Part shown: piece by piece, positions 1 through 9,043 of the stretch | Numbering within the stretch: the first letter of the stretch is position 1 | Layout of the letters: each line of letters starts with the position of its first letter | Assembly (NCBI RefSeq): GCF_041449215.1 | Contig: NZ_JBGNFV010000001.1 | Coordinates: 5,225,001-5,289,000 of the forward strand | DNA from: Roseivirga sp. BDSF3-8 | GTDB taxonomy: Bacteria; Bacteroidota; Bacteroidia; Cytophagales; Cyclobacteriaceae | DNA: 64,000 nt | Reading direction: 5' to 3' | Notes under the pieces: generated by a model | Told to the model about the DNA's origin: nothing | The model's database searches: none | What the model saw: only the letters and a program-made list of their open reading frames with translations | Translations under genes and position numbers: made by a program

Positions 1-274
1 TTATGGCCCCCTGCGGGGTAAAGGTAGCCGAGTCTATCGCGATAATTATTGTTTTGCCACCCACGTCCTTTACTATACCTACAGGCAGTGAGGGCAGCAG
101 GTCAGCCGTAAGTTCACTAGCCAGCTTATTTTCACGTAACACCTCTTCATGCAGGCTGTGTGCATAGGCCGTATCAGCAGGGTTAGCGGCTGGCTGGCTG
201 GTAGTGTAAGCAAGGGCGGTGCCTGCGGGTAAGGCAAGCAGCACAATCAGTAGCCTGACTACTAGGTTTTTCAT
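1..274 (-). CDS. N-terminal part of a secreted protein (runs off the window)
   Basis: An open frame starts at the ATG at 274 (minus strand) and continues past base 1 without a stop, so only about 91 residues are visible. The start MKNLVVRLLIVLLALPAG followed by a short small-residue stretch reads as a Sec signal peptide. The mature part contains a segment near ELTADLLPSLPVGI and then a hydrophobic stretch around KTIIIAIDSATFTP. I do not recognise the family, and the full length cannot be known from here. The upstream DNA to 690 carries no other gene, so this is probably the first gene of its transcript. Confidence 0.6.
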   Translation of the reverse strand, partial: MKNLVVRLLIVLLALPAGTALAYTTSQPAANPADTAYAHSLHEEVLRENKLASELTADLLPSLPVGIVKDVGGKTIIIAIDSATFTPQGAI

Positions 275-690
275 GTTTTAATAGGTCTGCAGGTACGCGT
301 TGGTACGTTTGTTTATTTAGCCTGATATATACCGGGCAGGTCTGCCATCCGTTCTTTCACCTCGTATAGGTTGTGTGAAAAAACTAATGAGAGTCTGCTG
401 CCTGTTTATTAAGAAATTCCCTTCAGGTAACCTTCCAAAACTTTCTTTTCATTCTCCAAATATTACACCCGGAGCATCAGGAGGTATTAGGGTAAAATGG
501 ATTTTTATAGCTGGATGGGAAGGGCTGTTTCATTCATTGAACCAATAGGTTGTTCAACAAAACCCTTTGATTATACCATTTTACACATCACTAATTTACT
601 CTGCCAAAGCCATCGTAAAAAACCGTAAGGGGGAAATTCATTACACAGATAGGCTTAAAAAATCTTAGTGGTGCTAAAAGTTTTTCCAAT
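275..690. other. Non-coding stretch between secreted protein and IS200-type element
   Basis: No convincing reading frame is seen on either strand. The stretch is AT-rich toward the middle. It would hold the promoter of the minus-strand gene ending at the window edge, but no clear promoter box could be assigned. Nothing else is recognised. Confidence 0.4.
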
Positions 691-691
691 A

Positions 692-1258
692 AATTACCCC
701 CACCAAAGGAGGGGGTTTTCAATGGTTATTACCCCCAAAGGGGGATAGTCAGTTATCGAATAGCGGGATATCTATATCCCCATCCTCTTTCTTATCTTCC
801 TTCTCCTGATACTTAACATACCGCTTTATCTTTTCTTCATCTATGCCTACCGTACTTACAAAATAGCCTCGTGACCAAAAATGATTGCCCCAATAGGGTT
901 TTCTGCGAAGACTCTTGAAGTTCTTAAACATCATGATCGCTGTCTTACCCTTGAGAATACCCATGAAGTCTGATACACTAAGTTTCGGAGGTATACTACA
1001 TACCAAATGAACGTGATCTGGCTGAATGTTCAACTCTTCTACCTTGACCTCCTTCCATTCACATATCGTCTTTATCTTATTCTCCAACGTATCTGCAACA
1101 ATATCACGAAGTATACGGTGGCGGTACTTCGGGGTCCATACTACATGATAGACACAATAGTAAAAGCTATGCGATAGCTTACGATACTTGCTCATTCCAC
1201 AATATACCCCTACTGGCATAGCCCTCAAACATGACCACCGTCTAAGACGGTGGTTTTA
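692..1258 (-). mobile_element. IS200/IS605-family insertion sequence (single transposase)
   Basis: The unit consists of a tnpA-type transposase gene flanked by hairpins instead of terminal inverted repeats, as is usual for IS200/IS605 elements. On the tnpA 5' side there is a perfect stem of about 9 bp at 1234-1254 (ACCACCGTCT facing AGACGGTGGT). On the 3' side there are two C-run/G-run hairpins at about 695-716 and 729-745. Exact ends cannot be set without an empty-site comparison. No tnpB is present. The right neighbour is a duplicated fragment of a nearby gene, suggesting local rearrangement. Confidence 0.65.
749..1195 (-). CDS. tnpA: IS200/IS605 family HUH transposase TnpA
   Basis: A protein of about 148 residues, the usual length for single-domain Y1 transposases that cut and join single-stranded DNA at hairpin ends. 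Seen: the YHVVWTPKYR motif near the N-terminus, the HUH metal-binding motif as HVH in PDHVHL, and C-terminal tyrosines in the helix KRYVKYQ, one of which should be the nucleophile. I chose the ATG at 1195 (MSKYRKL). An upstream in-frame start at 1228 would add 11 residues that overlap the end hairpin. The frame is intact, so the enzyme may be active. Related REP-associated transposases mobilise palindromic repeats, but nothing here directly links this gene to the repeats elsewhere in the window. Confidence 0.85.
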   Translation of the reverse strand: MSKYRKLSHSFYYCVYHVVWTPKYRHRILRDIVADTLENKIKTICEWKEVKVEELNIQPDHVHLVCSIPPKLSVSDFMGILKGKTAIMMFKNFKSLRRKPYWGNHFWSRGYFVSTVGIDEEKIKRYVKYQEKEDKKEDGDIDIPLFDN

Positions 1259-1266
1259 ATTCGATT

Positions 1267-1380
1267 AATAAAAAAGGCGCCATTTGGCGCCCAGGAAAAA
1301 GTGTTGCATGATAAAACTCACTGCAGGATCACATAATCAGGATTTACGCTGAACCACTGCCTGGCTGTTTCGAGCGCTTT
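1267..1380 (-). pseudogene. Duplicated 3' end of the HEAT-repeat gene plus its terminator
   Basis: These 114 bases match 2929-3042 with two differences. The copy holds the last about 20 codons (through QWFSVNPDYVILQ and the stop) of the gene at 2980-3864 plus its downstream hairpin GGCGCC-ATTT-GGCGCC with an adjoining A/T run. It has no start and cannot be expressed as a protein. It lies directly next to the IS200-type element. The low divergence points to a recent duplication. Confidence 0.85.
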
Positions 1381-1389
1381 GCTTAGTAA

Positions 1390-1427
1390 AGAATAAAAAA
1401 AGTAGCCTCAGGCAATGCCGAGGCTAC
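1390..1427 (-). terminator. Rho-independent terminator on the minus strand
   Basis: A stem GTAGCCTC/GAGGCTAC with an inner GGC-AAT-GCC extension lies at 1402-1427. The A run at 1394-1400 is read as a U run after the hairpin on the minus strand. It sits downstream of the gene at 1640-2683, about 210 bases past its stop. Confidence 0.6.
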
Positions 1428-1565
1428 ATAGGGTAGACATCCACCGACGATCAGTTGAAGTCTCCCTTCACGTATCATAAATCTAATTACTTGATCTTTA
1501 AGCCACTACTTTATGTCATTGCCGCTATTATGACAACAGGCCATAGCAGGGTCATATCAAGGACA

Positions 1566-1603
1566 AATAGTAGCATGCAGATACTACTATTATCATTTTT
1601 TTT
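1566..1603 (+). terminator. Possible plus-strand terminator hairpin
   Basis: The arms AATAGTAG and CTACTATT (1566-1591) are followed by a run of eight T. No plus-strand gene is recognised upstream, so its role is uncertain. It could stop antisense transcription into the 1640-2683 gene. Confidence 0.3.
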
Positions 1604-1639
1604 ATGCAGAGTTCGTGTATTTTTGCCGAAAGTACCGGT

Positions 1640-2683
1640 TTAAAGCGATTTGGCCCTGGCTTCTGCACGTTCCTCCCCTTCGTCCACAAGACTTAGATAG
1701 TATTCTGTATAGCTGTTAATCATTTTTATCTCAGCAGCCAGATTTAATACCGTCCGGGCAGTTACAAAGTCTTCAAGCCAGTATGAGGCCACTCCTATAT
1801 TAAGCAATAGGTTGAAGGCGACTTTTTTGGTTATTCTGGTATTCTTCCCTACTTCTTCTTCTTTGGCAGCGGCCTTCCATATGTCACGGGCTTCTTTCAA
1901 CATTGCCAGGGCTATCTGCTGTCCTTCTTCAGACCTGTCTGTATTAAGCTTGGTGAAAGCAGCCACAGCTTTGGCTTGTGCCTCGTCCATGTCATCGTAA
2001 GTAAAGCCTTTACTGGGCTTAAAGCTTATGGATACCATAGACACTTTTTTCTCAGGATAGCCAAAGTAGCTCTGCAGATTTTCCTGAGCTTTTTCCAGTA
2101 AGGCCCTCATTTTATTTTCATCGATCTGTTTACGCGTCAAGCTGTTCCAGTATTTTTCAGCCTCCTGCCTGGTGGTATACTCCTTTCCGGCACGTTCAAG
2201 TTTAAAGTTGTCTGATCCATCTATGTAGTGATCATACAGTACCTCGCCGGAAGCCAAAGTGACTGTCATTTTCAGCGGAAATTTATGCCTGACCATATAA
2301 TAGTGGTAGGTGGGTGCAGGCATACCTCCGCTAATAGGCTTGCCTTTTCTAGTCACCAGGTTGTGGTCCTCCTGCATGTAGGTGCCTATAGTGTAGGTGA
2401 TGTAAAGGTCTGCGTCCTCTTTATCGGTCTTCTGAAAGCCTGAGAGCTGCATGTATTGGTCTTTAATAGTGTGCTCCCCTATTTTATGGTATTTATCTTT
2501 ACTGTAGTTAACTTCTACAGAATACGTTTTTATCTCTTCAGGCAAAGACTTGATGGGGTTTTGAATGTATGTTACACTGGTGGTTTCCCTCTTTGCCTTT
2601 TGGGCATAAACCTGACCCGATACTAACACCAATAAACTAGCTACTAAAAGCGAATACCTTTTAAAGTACATGTTCCGATTCAT
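1640..2683 (-). CDS. Secreted protein of unknown function with C-terminal helical repeats
   Basis: 347 residues. A signal peptide is clear at the start (two possible Met codons, MNRNMYFKRYSLLVASLLVLVSG, cut after VYA). The middle (about residues 40-200) has the alternating pattern of a beta-rich periplasmic domain and includes a segment about levels of 'DADLYITYTIGTY'. The C-terminal 130 residues are helical and TPR-like (FTKLNTDRSEEGQQIALAML, then NLLLNIGVASYWLEDF). I do not recognise a named family. It is followed by a terminator and preceded by about 250 AT-rich bases, so it is probably a single-gene unit. It may act in the periplasm or at the outer membrane; no catalytic motif is visible. 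Confidence 0.75.
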   Translation of the reverse strand: MNRNMYFKRYSLLVASLLVLVSGQVYAQKAKRETTSVTYIQNPIKSLPEEIKTYSVEVNYSKDKYHKIGEHTIKDQYMQLSGFQKTDKEDADLYITYTIGTYMQEDHNLVTRKGKPISGGMPAPTYHYYMVRHKFPLKMTVTLASGEVLYDHYIDGSDNFKLERAGKEYTTRQEAEKYWNSLTRKQIDENKMRALLEKAQENLQSYFGYPEKKVSMVSISFKPSKGFTYDDMDEAQAKAVAAFTKLNTDRSEEGQQIALAMLKEARDIWKAAAKEEEVGKNTRITKKVAFNLLLNIGVASYWLEDFVTARTVLNLAAEIKMINSYTEYYLSLVDEGEERAEARAKSL

Positions 2684-2928
2684 TGTTTTATCTCTCCAAA
2701 TATTACATAAATATCTGCAAATTTTATTATCGTGAGGTAGTTGATTAGAAGCTTATCAGGCAAAGATTGATAAATTAAACGACCCTAAATGATTCAATTA
2801 AACCTCATTTTAATCTCATTTACAATATTCTAATTTACCTGTAGAAACACCGAGAAAAAAACAAACATAGATCACTTTGTTACACACAAGTCCATTATAA
2901 TCACTGTTCGAAAAATCACTTTTTAGCC
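2684..2928. other. AT-rich intergenic region
   Basis: No gene. It should hold the promoter of the minus-strand gene at 1640-2683. No clear TAnnTTTG box with matching upstream element was found. Confidence 0.3.
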
Positions 2929-2930
2929 AA

Positions 2931-2962
2931 TAAAAAAGGCGCCATTTGGCGCCCGGGAAAAA
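2931..2962 (-). terminator. Terminator of the HEAT-repeat gene
   Basis: The hairpin GGCGCC-ATTT-GGCGCC is bordered by A and T runs, about 20 bases after the stop codon at 2980 (minus strand). The same hairpin is present in the duplicated copy at 1267-1380. Confidence 0.7.
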
Positions 2963-2979
2963 GTGTTGCATGATAAAAC

Positions 2980-3864
2980 TCACTGCAGGATCACATAATC
3001 AGGATTTACACTGAACCACTGCCTGGCTGTTTCGAGCGCTTTAGGGTAGTCATCCGTATCAAGGTCACCAGTGACGTCAGTCTTTATAGGAAAATCCTGT
3101 ATATGAGGAGCTACCATTTCAAGAATACGATACCCGCAAACGATGTTACCGGACAGGTCTGCTGCGGCCGGGGAGCAAAGCTTTTGCTGGCTGTTAAGTT
3201 CTTTTACCAGCAGGTCGAAGGCAGCCTTCTGGCGGGTGTACACAAGATCAGGTGCCAGGTCATAGACCCAGTCGTCACTTACCTGCTGTCTGCCAATGGC
3301 ATTTACGACCTTGCGGGTGGCATTATCGTCTCCTGCCCTGCTCAAAGCCAGGTAGAGTATCCACCGGTGATCAAGATTTTCCGTACGACTTACGAGTGGT
3401 AAGAGGGCAGGCCTGGCTTTTTGGCCTAACACCCCGGCGCCAATCATGGCCATCTCCGGGTAGGCAGAGGCCCATTTTTGTAAGTTATTTGTAAGGAGGT
3501 TTTCCGCTTTTTCATTATAAGCCGCAGGGCCTATACGCTCGAGGTAGGCCATTACCGAGGCTCTCACCCCGGGGTCTTCATCATTCATGCCATTTAGCAG
3601 GGCTACTACAAATGCATCACCCTTACCTGCGCGGGCACTTTCTCCTATAAAGTAATAGGCCGTACGCCTCACTTCCGGCAAGGTATCGGCGGTGTAAGTC
3701 AAGAGGGGCTCCAGGGCACCTTCAGCGGGTGGCGGAGGGGGTAATTGCGCACCGGCTCTTACCATTTTCATATACTGAGGTATACTTAATTGGCTTTCAT
3801 CCTGAGCAACAGCCCCCAGGCAGGTCATCATTAATACGGCACCTAGCAGAAATCTCCGAAACAT
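2980..3864 (-). CDS. Secreted HEAT-repeat protein
   Basis: 294 residues with an N-terminal signal peptide (MFRRFLLGAVLMMTCLGAVAQ). The body is a run of helical pairs typical of HEAT or PBS-lyase-like repeats: EVRRTAYYFIGESARAGK, then DEDPGVRASVMAYLERIG, then YPEMAMIGAGVLGQKARPAL, then HRWILYLALSRAGDDNATR. HEAT repeats are protein-binding scaffolds, so a role as an adaptor in the periplasm is likely; no enzyme motif is seen. The last 20 codons and the terminator have been copied to 1267-1380. It appears to be a single-gene transcript. Confidence 0.75.
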   Translation of the reverse strand: MFRRFLLGAVLMMTCLGAVAQDESQLSIPQYMKMVRAGAQLPPPPPAEGALEPLLTYTADTLPEVRRTAYYFIGESARAGKGDAFVVALLNGMNDEDPGVRASVMAYLERIGPAAYNEKAENLLTNNLQKWASAYPEMAMIGAGVLGQKARPALLPLVSRTENLDHRWILYLALSRAGDDNATRKVVNAIGRQQVSDDWVYDLAPDLVYTRQKAAFDLLVKELNSQQKLCSPAAADLSGNIVCGYRILEMVAPHIQDFPIKTDVTGDLDTDDYPKALETARQWFSVNPDYVILQ

Positions 3865-4203
3865 GGCTCTTGCAGATTAATCTGATTTACTGAATTAGTC
3901 TGCAAGTAAGCTCACATCGCATTCATTTACATGACAAAATGAGCGCATTGCTTACCTTCGGAAAAAAATATGGAATAAAAAAGGGGGTTATGGTGGCTAT
4001 AGTGAAATGAAAACCCTAGCTACCCTATCATGAACCAAAATCCTGAGCCGGTACGCTCACTGCTGGCTCAGACATCCCCCGGCATTGATGTTAGTGTTCC
4101 AAAGTAACATTTCCAGCCCTGCCCGAAGCGGGACCACCCCTATCAAGTCAAAAGCCTAGCTACACCCTTACATGCTACGCCGAAGGGGGACTACAGTCTG
4201 CAA

Positions 4204-4365
4204 AAAAGAAAAGCCGCTACAGGCACTACTGCTAAGTGTCTTACACTGGTGAGCGAACTGAAGGTCTTACAGAGTACCTGGGCTGGAAGGCAGGTGGCAG
4301 AGAGCGAAGAAAAGCACGAAAGATACCTGCCAGGGATGTGTGCCCAACTGGCGTATGCCTGGTAG
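4204..4365 (+). pseudogene. Remnant of a small helical protein gene
   Basis: An open stretch of about 53 codons ending in TAG at 4363-4365 has protein-like amphipathic composition (LVSELKVLQSTWAG, ESEEKHERYLPGMCAQLAYAW) but no credible start. It lies between two copies of a 47-base repeat that both encode MNQNPEP. This could be one broken gene whose 5' end was duplicated. It could also be chance; confidence is low. Confidence 0.3.
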
Positions 4366-4502
4366 TCAGAGAGAGGCTCAGGATTAAAAAGATAAAATGA
4401 TAATCAGGATATCTTCAGAATGAAAACGCTGGCTATCCTATCATGAACCAAAATCCTGAGCCGGCAGTACCAGGCACAAGCGAAATCCCTGCACCAGAGA
4501 AG

Positions 4503-4592
4503 CGTTGCACGCCGCGCGTTGCACGCCGCGCGTTGCATGCCGCGCGTTGCACGTTGCACGCTGCGCGCTGCGCGCTGCACGCTGCGCGCTGC
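4503..4592. repeat. 14-bp GC-rich tandem repeat (CGTTGCACGCCGCG type)
   Basis: The 14-mer CGTTGCACGCCGCG occurs at 4503, 4517 and 4531 (the last with one change), then degenerates into CGCTGCGCGCTGCAC-like words to 4592. Related 14-mers form tandem runs at 11864-11905, 48173-48214, about 50006-50040 and 63209-63236. Confidence 0.8.
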
Positions 4593-4612
4593 ACATCGGG
4601 GTCTGGCAAAAT

Positions 4613-7600
4613 TCACTCTCTAAACACTCTGATACCTCTGAGGACCTGGCCATCCGCTGTAGTAAGATTCACGAAGTAGATACCCGCCGTAAGGGGGGTC
4701 AGGTCCAGTTGGTAGCCTTTAACGGTGCGTGTCAGGGGTACGCTCTGTGTGGCCCCGATAGCATTTACCAGTGAGTGGAAGGTGAGGGAACTGCCGGGCG
4801 GAATGTCTATGGTAACGTATGAGGGTGAGGGGTTGGGGTACACGCGCAGGCCTTCCAGTACCTCATCGTCTATACCGGATATAACCTCGGCTGCGGTGGT
4901 GACGGTCAGCACCTCATCATCGGCTGTGTTGCCGTCCGGGTCACTGGCGGATACGGTGAAGGTATAGCTGGTCCCGGGCATGAGGTCTTCTACCTCTACC
5001 GTTTGCTCGGTGCCGGAATCGCCGGTTATGTTCATTGTACCGCTATCGTATGAGATCACATAATTGATGGTGCCGGCCTCATCGGTGGCATTGAGCTTGA
5101 GGGCTATGCTGGTGTCGGTGATGTCGCCTGCGGTAACGGACACATTAGCGGGTGGCGTCGTATCCTCTGGTCCGCAGGTGGTACCTACCTCATAGCGAAT
5201 GTATTTGGTGACGGCCAGGCCGCCCGCAAAGGCAAACTTGGCGGCGTAGCTGATGGTGGCGCCATGCTGGAGGCCGTTTACGGTAGCGGTGAAGGTATTA
5301 TTCCCTACGGGCTGCATGGGGGTTTCGGCGAAGGGCGACTCGCGGAAGAGGTAGGCGACTACGCCGGACTTATCCGTATCCAGTAACCGGAAGGTGATGG
5401 TGACTGATGTGCCTATAGTACGGAAGGTGGCCGTATACCCGGTACTGAAGGTTCCTTCTGTCGCTTCGGAAAGTGTCTGTTCACACTCTTTTACCTCTAC
5501 GACTGTCACCATAACGGCTTCGGATGTGCTGGTTGCATTTTTATCATCGGTGGCTAAAGCGGTAAGGGAATGCGGTCCTGCGGAGGCATTTGTATAGGTA
5601 TAGCTAAAGGGGGCGGTGTCGTCCTGGCCAATCTTAGTATCTCCGTCATAGAACGCTACAAGGGCGATGCTGCCGTCTATGTCTGTAGCGTTGGCGGTGA
5701 TGGTAATATCCGTGCCCTGCTCAAAGGTTGCCTCGTCTGCGGGGGAGGTGATGGATACGGCAGGAGCGGAATTACCCGTTTCGCTTACGATGACCAGTAC
5801 TTGGTCAGTATCTGAATAGGTGCCGTCAAGAACGGTGAGCTCAAAGGTGTAGATACCCTCTTGCAGGCCTGAAAGGTCCGGAGAGATGCTTTCGGTGTTG
5901 GTGATCACGGCTATGGAGGGGCCGTTGAGCTGTCGCCAGGCATAGGTAAGGTCGCTGACTCCTCCGCGGCTGCCGGAGCCGTCCAGCACGGCGGTCGTAG
6001 CCGGTATGGTAACGACTACATTGTCACCGGCATTGGCTATAGGGGGTGTATAGGGCAGGTCTGACTGATAGGCAAAGGTCATTTTGCCCACATTAAACTC
6101 TCCCTGGTAGCACACAAGGCGGAGTACGTGCTGCCCTTCGTGCAGGGGTATATCGTCTACCGTTTTCGTTTGCCAGTTACCCCAGTCACCGGTGTAGGTC
6201 AGGAATATATCGTGGGTGATGCGCTCACCATCCATTTCGAGGTAGAAAGGGCCGCCCCCCGAGGGGTTGCCGGAGGCAAAGCGGAAGGAGAGGCTGTAGT
6301 AGGCGGAGGCATCTACGTCTACGGTGTACTCCAGCCATTCACCGGCACTTATCCAGCCTACGGTGGCGCCTTCGTTGGTTACGCTGGCGGCGTCTACATC
6401 CTGACCTGTCCTGAAGTCGCCATTGTTACCGGGCGAGGCGTCATAGTAGCTGATGTTCTGTCCCGATCCACCGGCAAATTCATCGTAGTGGCCTGCTTGT
6501 ATGGTACCGGGGAGGGTGGCTGCCGTACCCTGGTAGGGTGCCTGGCTGCCGGAGATCACTTCTACAATATTGGTGGTATTAAAGGCATCTCCCTGGTATA
6601 TTTTAGCATAGAAGCCGTGCTTGCCGGCGGCAAGGTTGCTTACGGTAGTGGTGTAGGGGGCGGTGTCGTCTTCTCCTATCAGCTTACCGTTTTTGAAAAA
6701 CTCAACCTTAGTGGCCGTGCCGGAGGTAATGGTGACGGTAAGCGCTACACTGCCACCGGGGTAGGCCGTTTGGAAGCTCGTGGTCAGCGTACCTTTTATG
6801 TCTGCGTCCCGGCTCGTGGCCATGCTGTTAGCGGGCACCTGCAGGGTATAGCCGTCGGAGAAGCTCACTGTGATTGGGGCGTCGGAGTAGTTATGGGCGG
6901 TGTAGGTAAGCTGTCCGTCTTTATCAAATACCACAGCGAGCGGGTGGTTGGAGGTAATACGGGTCACTACCTGACCCATTGCGTTCATGGCATGCAGCCA
7001 GTAGTAGGTCTGGGCATCGGAGGTGCCGAACTTGAGGGTACGTCCGGGGTACTGGTCGTACAAATCTATGGCTTTCTGAGGGTCGGTAAAGGCCAGGAAC
7101 TTCCACATGGTATCGTGCCAGAGGTTTACATTGTCATCCTGGTTTAGTATACCGGTGTTCTGTTCTATCTCTGCCCAAAGCTTTTTTGCATAGGCTATAT
7201 TATGCCCCAGGTACATGGAGCCGCCGTGTATGGGGTAGAGTTCTATGCCGTAGCTGGCCTCGATGTCGTTTGTCCAGAAGGTGCCGTTGTCGTAGGAGTT
7301 ACCCCACACGCGCGAAACGAGGGCATATTGCTGACCGGGCTGAAAGTTACGGTTGTTTACATCAAACCAGTATTCCTCTATGGCCGTCTGCTCTGTGGTA
7401 TACAGGTAAATGCCGAGGTCGCGAATCTGGTCATTGCCGGTTACAGCCCCCCAGTGTATGAGGGATGAGCAAAACTGCATACTCTCGGAGGTAGACTCCT
7501 GGTCGTTACCCTGTGGAAATGAGGCAAAGCCGTTTGCCCAGCTATGACCGGCATAGGGGCTGAAGTTTCTGAGGAAGGGAAACAGGGCATCGTCGCGGTC

Positions 7601-9043
7601 ACCGGCTGCGTCTCTCACCAGCAGGTTTACCATTTCGCCCCACCCGGCGGCCCAGCCGGGGCGGTACTGCTCTAAGAAAGCTGCGGCATGGATAAAATAC
7701 CCCCAGTGAAAGTGGTGGTCGTTCAGGTTGGTGTCTTGCCCGTGGCCGGAGGGGTAGCCGAGCAGGGCTGTCCAGTCGGTATTATAGTAAAACAGGAAGG
7801 CTACTTCCCCGGCTTCGGCGGTGAGCCAGTCTTCCAGCCGCTCCTGTATGGTAGCGATCATTTTATCCCGTGCTTCGGTATCACCCATCTTATCGGCAAT
7901 GCGGGCTGTCTGGATGAGGCGGTTCATCATCTGCCCCTCGTTATAGCTGTCTGTCCAGGTAGCGAGGCTTTCGTTTTCCATCAGGCTGACTTTTTCGCTC
8001 AGGGCAGAGAGGTCGAAGCCCTCGCTGTAGTTTGCCAGATAAGGAAGGGTGGGCAGTATGCCATAAAAGCGGTGTTCTACCGAAAAGCTGTTGCCCTGCA
8101 GCATTTTCAATTCGCCTCTTACCGAGGTGTAGCTGTGTTCCTGTGGTTGTGGCGAGTCGGCGGCGAGGTGCGCCCACTGGTGGGGCAGCAGCCCAATCAG
8201 CATGTTTGTGTTGGCGCCTTCTTTTATGTCTGTGGTGACGGTAAACTCTGTGCGGACGGTAGCGTTTGCTTCATGGTAGGTGTAGGTCGCTTTGGTATCC
8301 GCGGGAAATACATAGGCGTACCGGGCATAGGCGTCGGCCACCTCAGCAGGGTTTGTGTTGTCCTGGGGTAGCATGGCCAGGGACCAGTAGTTTTGTCCGT
8401 TCAGGTCAGAGGTATAGGTATTTCCCTGCTGTGTCCATGTACTGCCTGCAGGAGCGTAAATGGCAAAGTCTGCCCCGTTGCGCGCGTCTGTTACCAGGAG
8501 CATCCTGCCGGTTACTGTGACGGTACCCAGGTTCACGGTGACACTGGCTACTTCGGCGGCTTGTTTTTCAAAGTACACGAAGGGCATCCCTATGCCGGAG
8601 GTAGCATGAAAGCGGCTGTCCCAGTCCATGGTGACCGTCCAGTCTGTGTGGTCAGAGATGGTGGCGCGGCTGGCATTCAATCCGCTCACTCCTACTACTA
8701 TGGGCTCCTGGTCGTCTATTACGCCCCAGGGTATGAAGGTGGTTACCAGCCCGGCGGGGGTGGTCTTCATGGTGATGGGGTAGTTGAACAGATTGCTGGC
8801 GTGGTCTTCCTGCAGCAGCTTAGACCACCAGTCATTGGTCGGGACTGGCTGGGCCGCGGCATTACCCGAGGCCTGGGGGGTACCCGGAGGGAAGCCGTTG
8901 CGTCCGGCCTCATCTGTACCGGGAAAGGTCTTGGTATAGCTGCCACTGCCCACAGAAACGATCTGTGCATGACTAAGACGGCCAATAAAGAGAATGGAAA
9001 GGAAAATGATGAAAGTAGTGACTTGCTTGAGCATGGGTATCAT
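4613..9043 (-). CDS. Secreted multidomain GH81 endo-beta-1,3-glucanase with T9SS signal
   Basis: 1476 residues. A signal peptide (first about 26 residues) is followed by a GH81 catalytic domain (about 40-700). Seen: the DHHFHWGYF motif near residue 445 and the NDQESTSESMQF segment near 516, matching the acid and ExxxE regions known in GH81 enzymes that cut beta-1,3-glucans such as laminarin. Then come an Ig-like domain (about 755-830), a CBM6-like domain (about 850-990), a PKD-like domain (about 1000-1090), another Ig-like domain (about 1095-1185), a beta domain, an FN3 domain (about 1298-1388), and a C-terminal T9SS sorting domain beginning LRVYPNPSP (about 1397-1476). It should be exported by the type IX system and released or surface-anchored. 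Start may be Met1 or Met4. It stands alone, with no SusC/D pair nearby. Confidence 0.92.
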   Translation of the reverse strand: MIPMLKQVTTFIIFLSILFIGRLSHAQIVSVGSGSYTKTFPGTDEAGRNGFPPGTPQASGNAAAQPVPTNDWWSKLLQEDHASNLFNYPITMKTTPAGLVTTFIPWGVIDDQEPIVVGVSGLNASRATISDHTDWTVTMDWDSRFHATSGIGMPFVYFEKQAAEVASVTVNLGTVTVTGRMLLVTDARNGADFAIYAPAGSTWTQQGNTYTSDLNGQNYWSLAMLPQDNTNPAEVADAYARYAYVFPADTKATYTYHEANATVRTEFTVTTDIKEGANTNMLIGLLPHQWAHLAADSPQPQEHSYTSVRGELKMLQGNSFSVEHRFYGILPTLPYLANYSEGFDLSALSEKVSLMENESLATWTDSYNEGQMMNRLIQTARIADKMGDTEARDKMIATIQERLEDWLTAEAGEVAFLFYYNTDWTALLGYPSGHGQDTNLNDHHFHWGYFIHAAAFLEQYRPGWAAGWGEMVNLLVRDAAGDRDDALFPFLRNFSPYAGHSWANGFASFPQGNDQESTSESMQFCSSLIHWGAVTGNDQIRDLGIYLYTTEQTAIEEYWFDVNNRNFQPGQQYALVSRVWGNSYDNGTFWTNDIEASYGIELYPIHGGSMYLGHNIAYAKKLWAEIEQNTGILNQDDNVNLWHDTMWKFLAFTDPQKAIDLYDQYPGRTLKFGTSDAQTYYWLHAMNAMGQVVTRITSNHPLAVVFDKDGQLTYTAHNYSDAPITVSFSDGYTLQVPANSMATSRDADIKGTLTTSFQTAYPGGSVALTVTITSGTATKVEFFKNGKLIGEDDTAPYTTTVSNLAAGKHGFYAKIYQGDAFNTTNIVEVISGSQAPYQGTAATLPGTIQAGHYDEFAGGSGQNISYYDASPGNNGDFRTGQDVDAASVTNEGATVGWISAGEWLEYTVDVDASAYYSLSFRFASGNPSGGGPFYLEMDGERITHDIFLTYTGDWGNWQTKTVDDIPLHEGQHVLRLVCYQGEFNVGKMTFAYQSDLPYTPPIANAGDNVVVTIPATTAVLDGSGSRGGVSDLTYAWRQLNGPSIAVITNTESISPDLSGLQEGIYTFELTVLDGTYSDTDQVLVIVSETGNSAPAVSITSPADEATFEQGTDITITANATDIDGSIALVAFYDGDTKIGQDDTAPFSYTYTNASAGPHSLTALATDDKNATSTSEAVMVTVVEVKECEQTLSEATEGTFSTGYTATFRTIGTSVTITFRLLDTDKSGVVAYLFRESPFAETPMQPVGNNTFTATVNGLQHGATISYAAKFAFAGGLAVTKYIRYEVGTTCGPEDTTPPANVSVTAGDITDTSIALKLNATDEAGTINYVISYDSGTMNITGDSGTEQTVEVEDLMPGTSYTFTVSASDPDGNTADDEVLTVTTAAEVISGIDDEVLEGLRVYPNPSPSYVTIDIPPGSSLTFHSLVNAIGATQSVPLTRTVKGYQLDLTPLTAGIYFVNLTTADGQVLRGIRVFRE

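Larger units (their letters stand above)
3865..4612. other. Non-coding region with degenerate gene remnant and short repeats
   Basis: Three things are visible. A direct repeat of about 47 bases occurs at 4003-4050 and 4418-4464; each copy opens a frame starting MNQNPEP that soon ends or runs into repeats. A 54-codon open stretch at 4204-4365 reads like a real helical protein (SELKVLQSTWAGRQVAESEEK) but has no start, so it is probably a gene remnant. A 14-bp tandem repeat lies at 4503-4592. Confidence 0.5.

Noticed and set aside
749-1195. Linking the IS200-type transposase to the palindromic arrays as a REP/RAYT system
   Set aside because: The hairpins at its ends differ from the array words, and no sequence evidence ties them together.
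6128-7147. 339-codon open frame on the plus strand
   Set aside because: It is antisense to the GH81 gene, has valine/glycine-rich composition that mirrors the opposite codons, and no recognisable domain.
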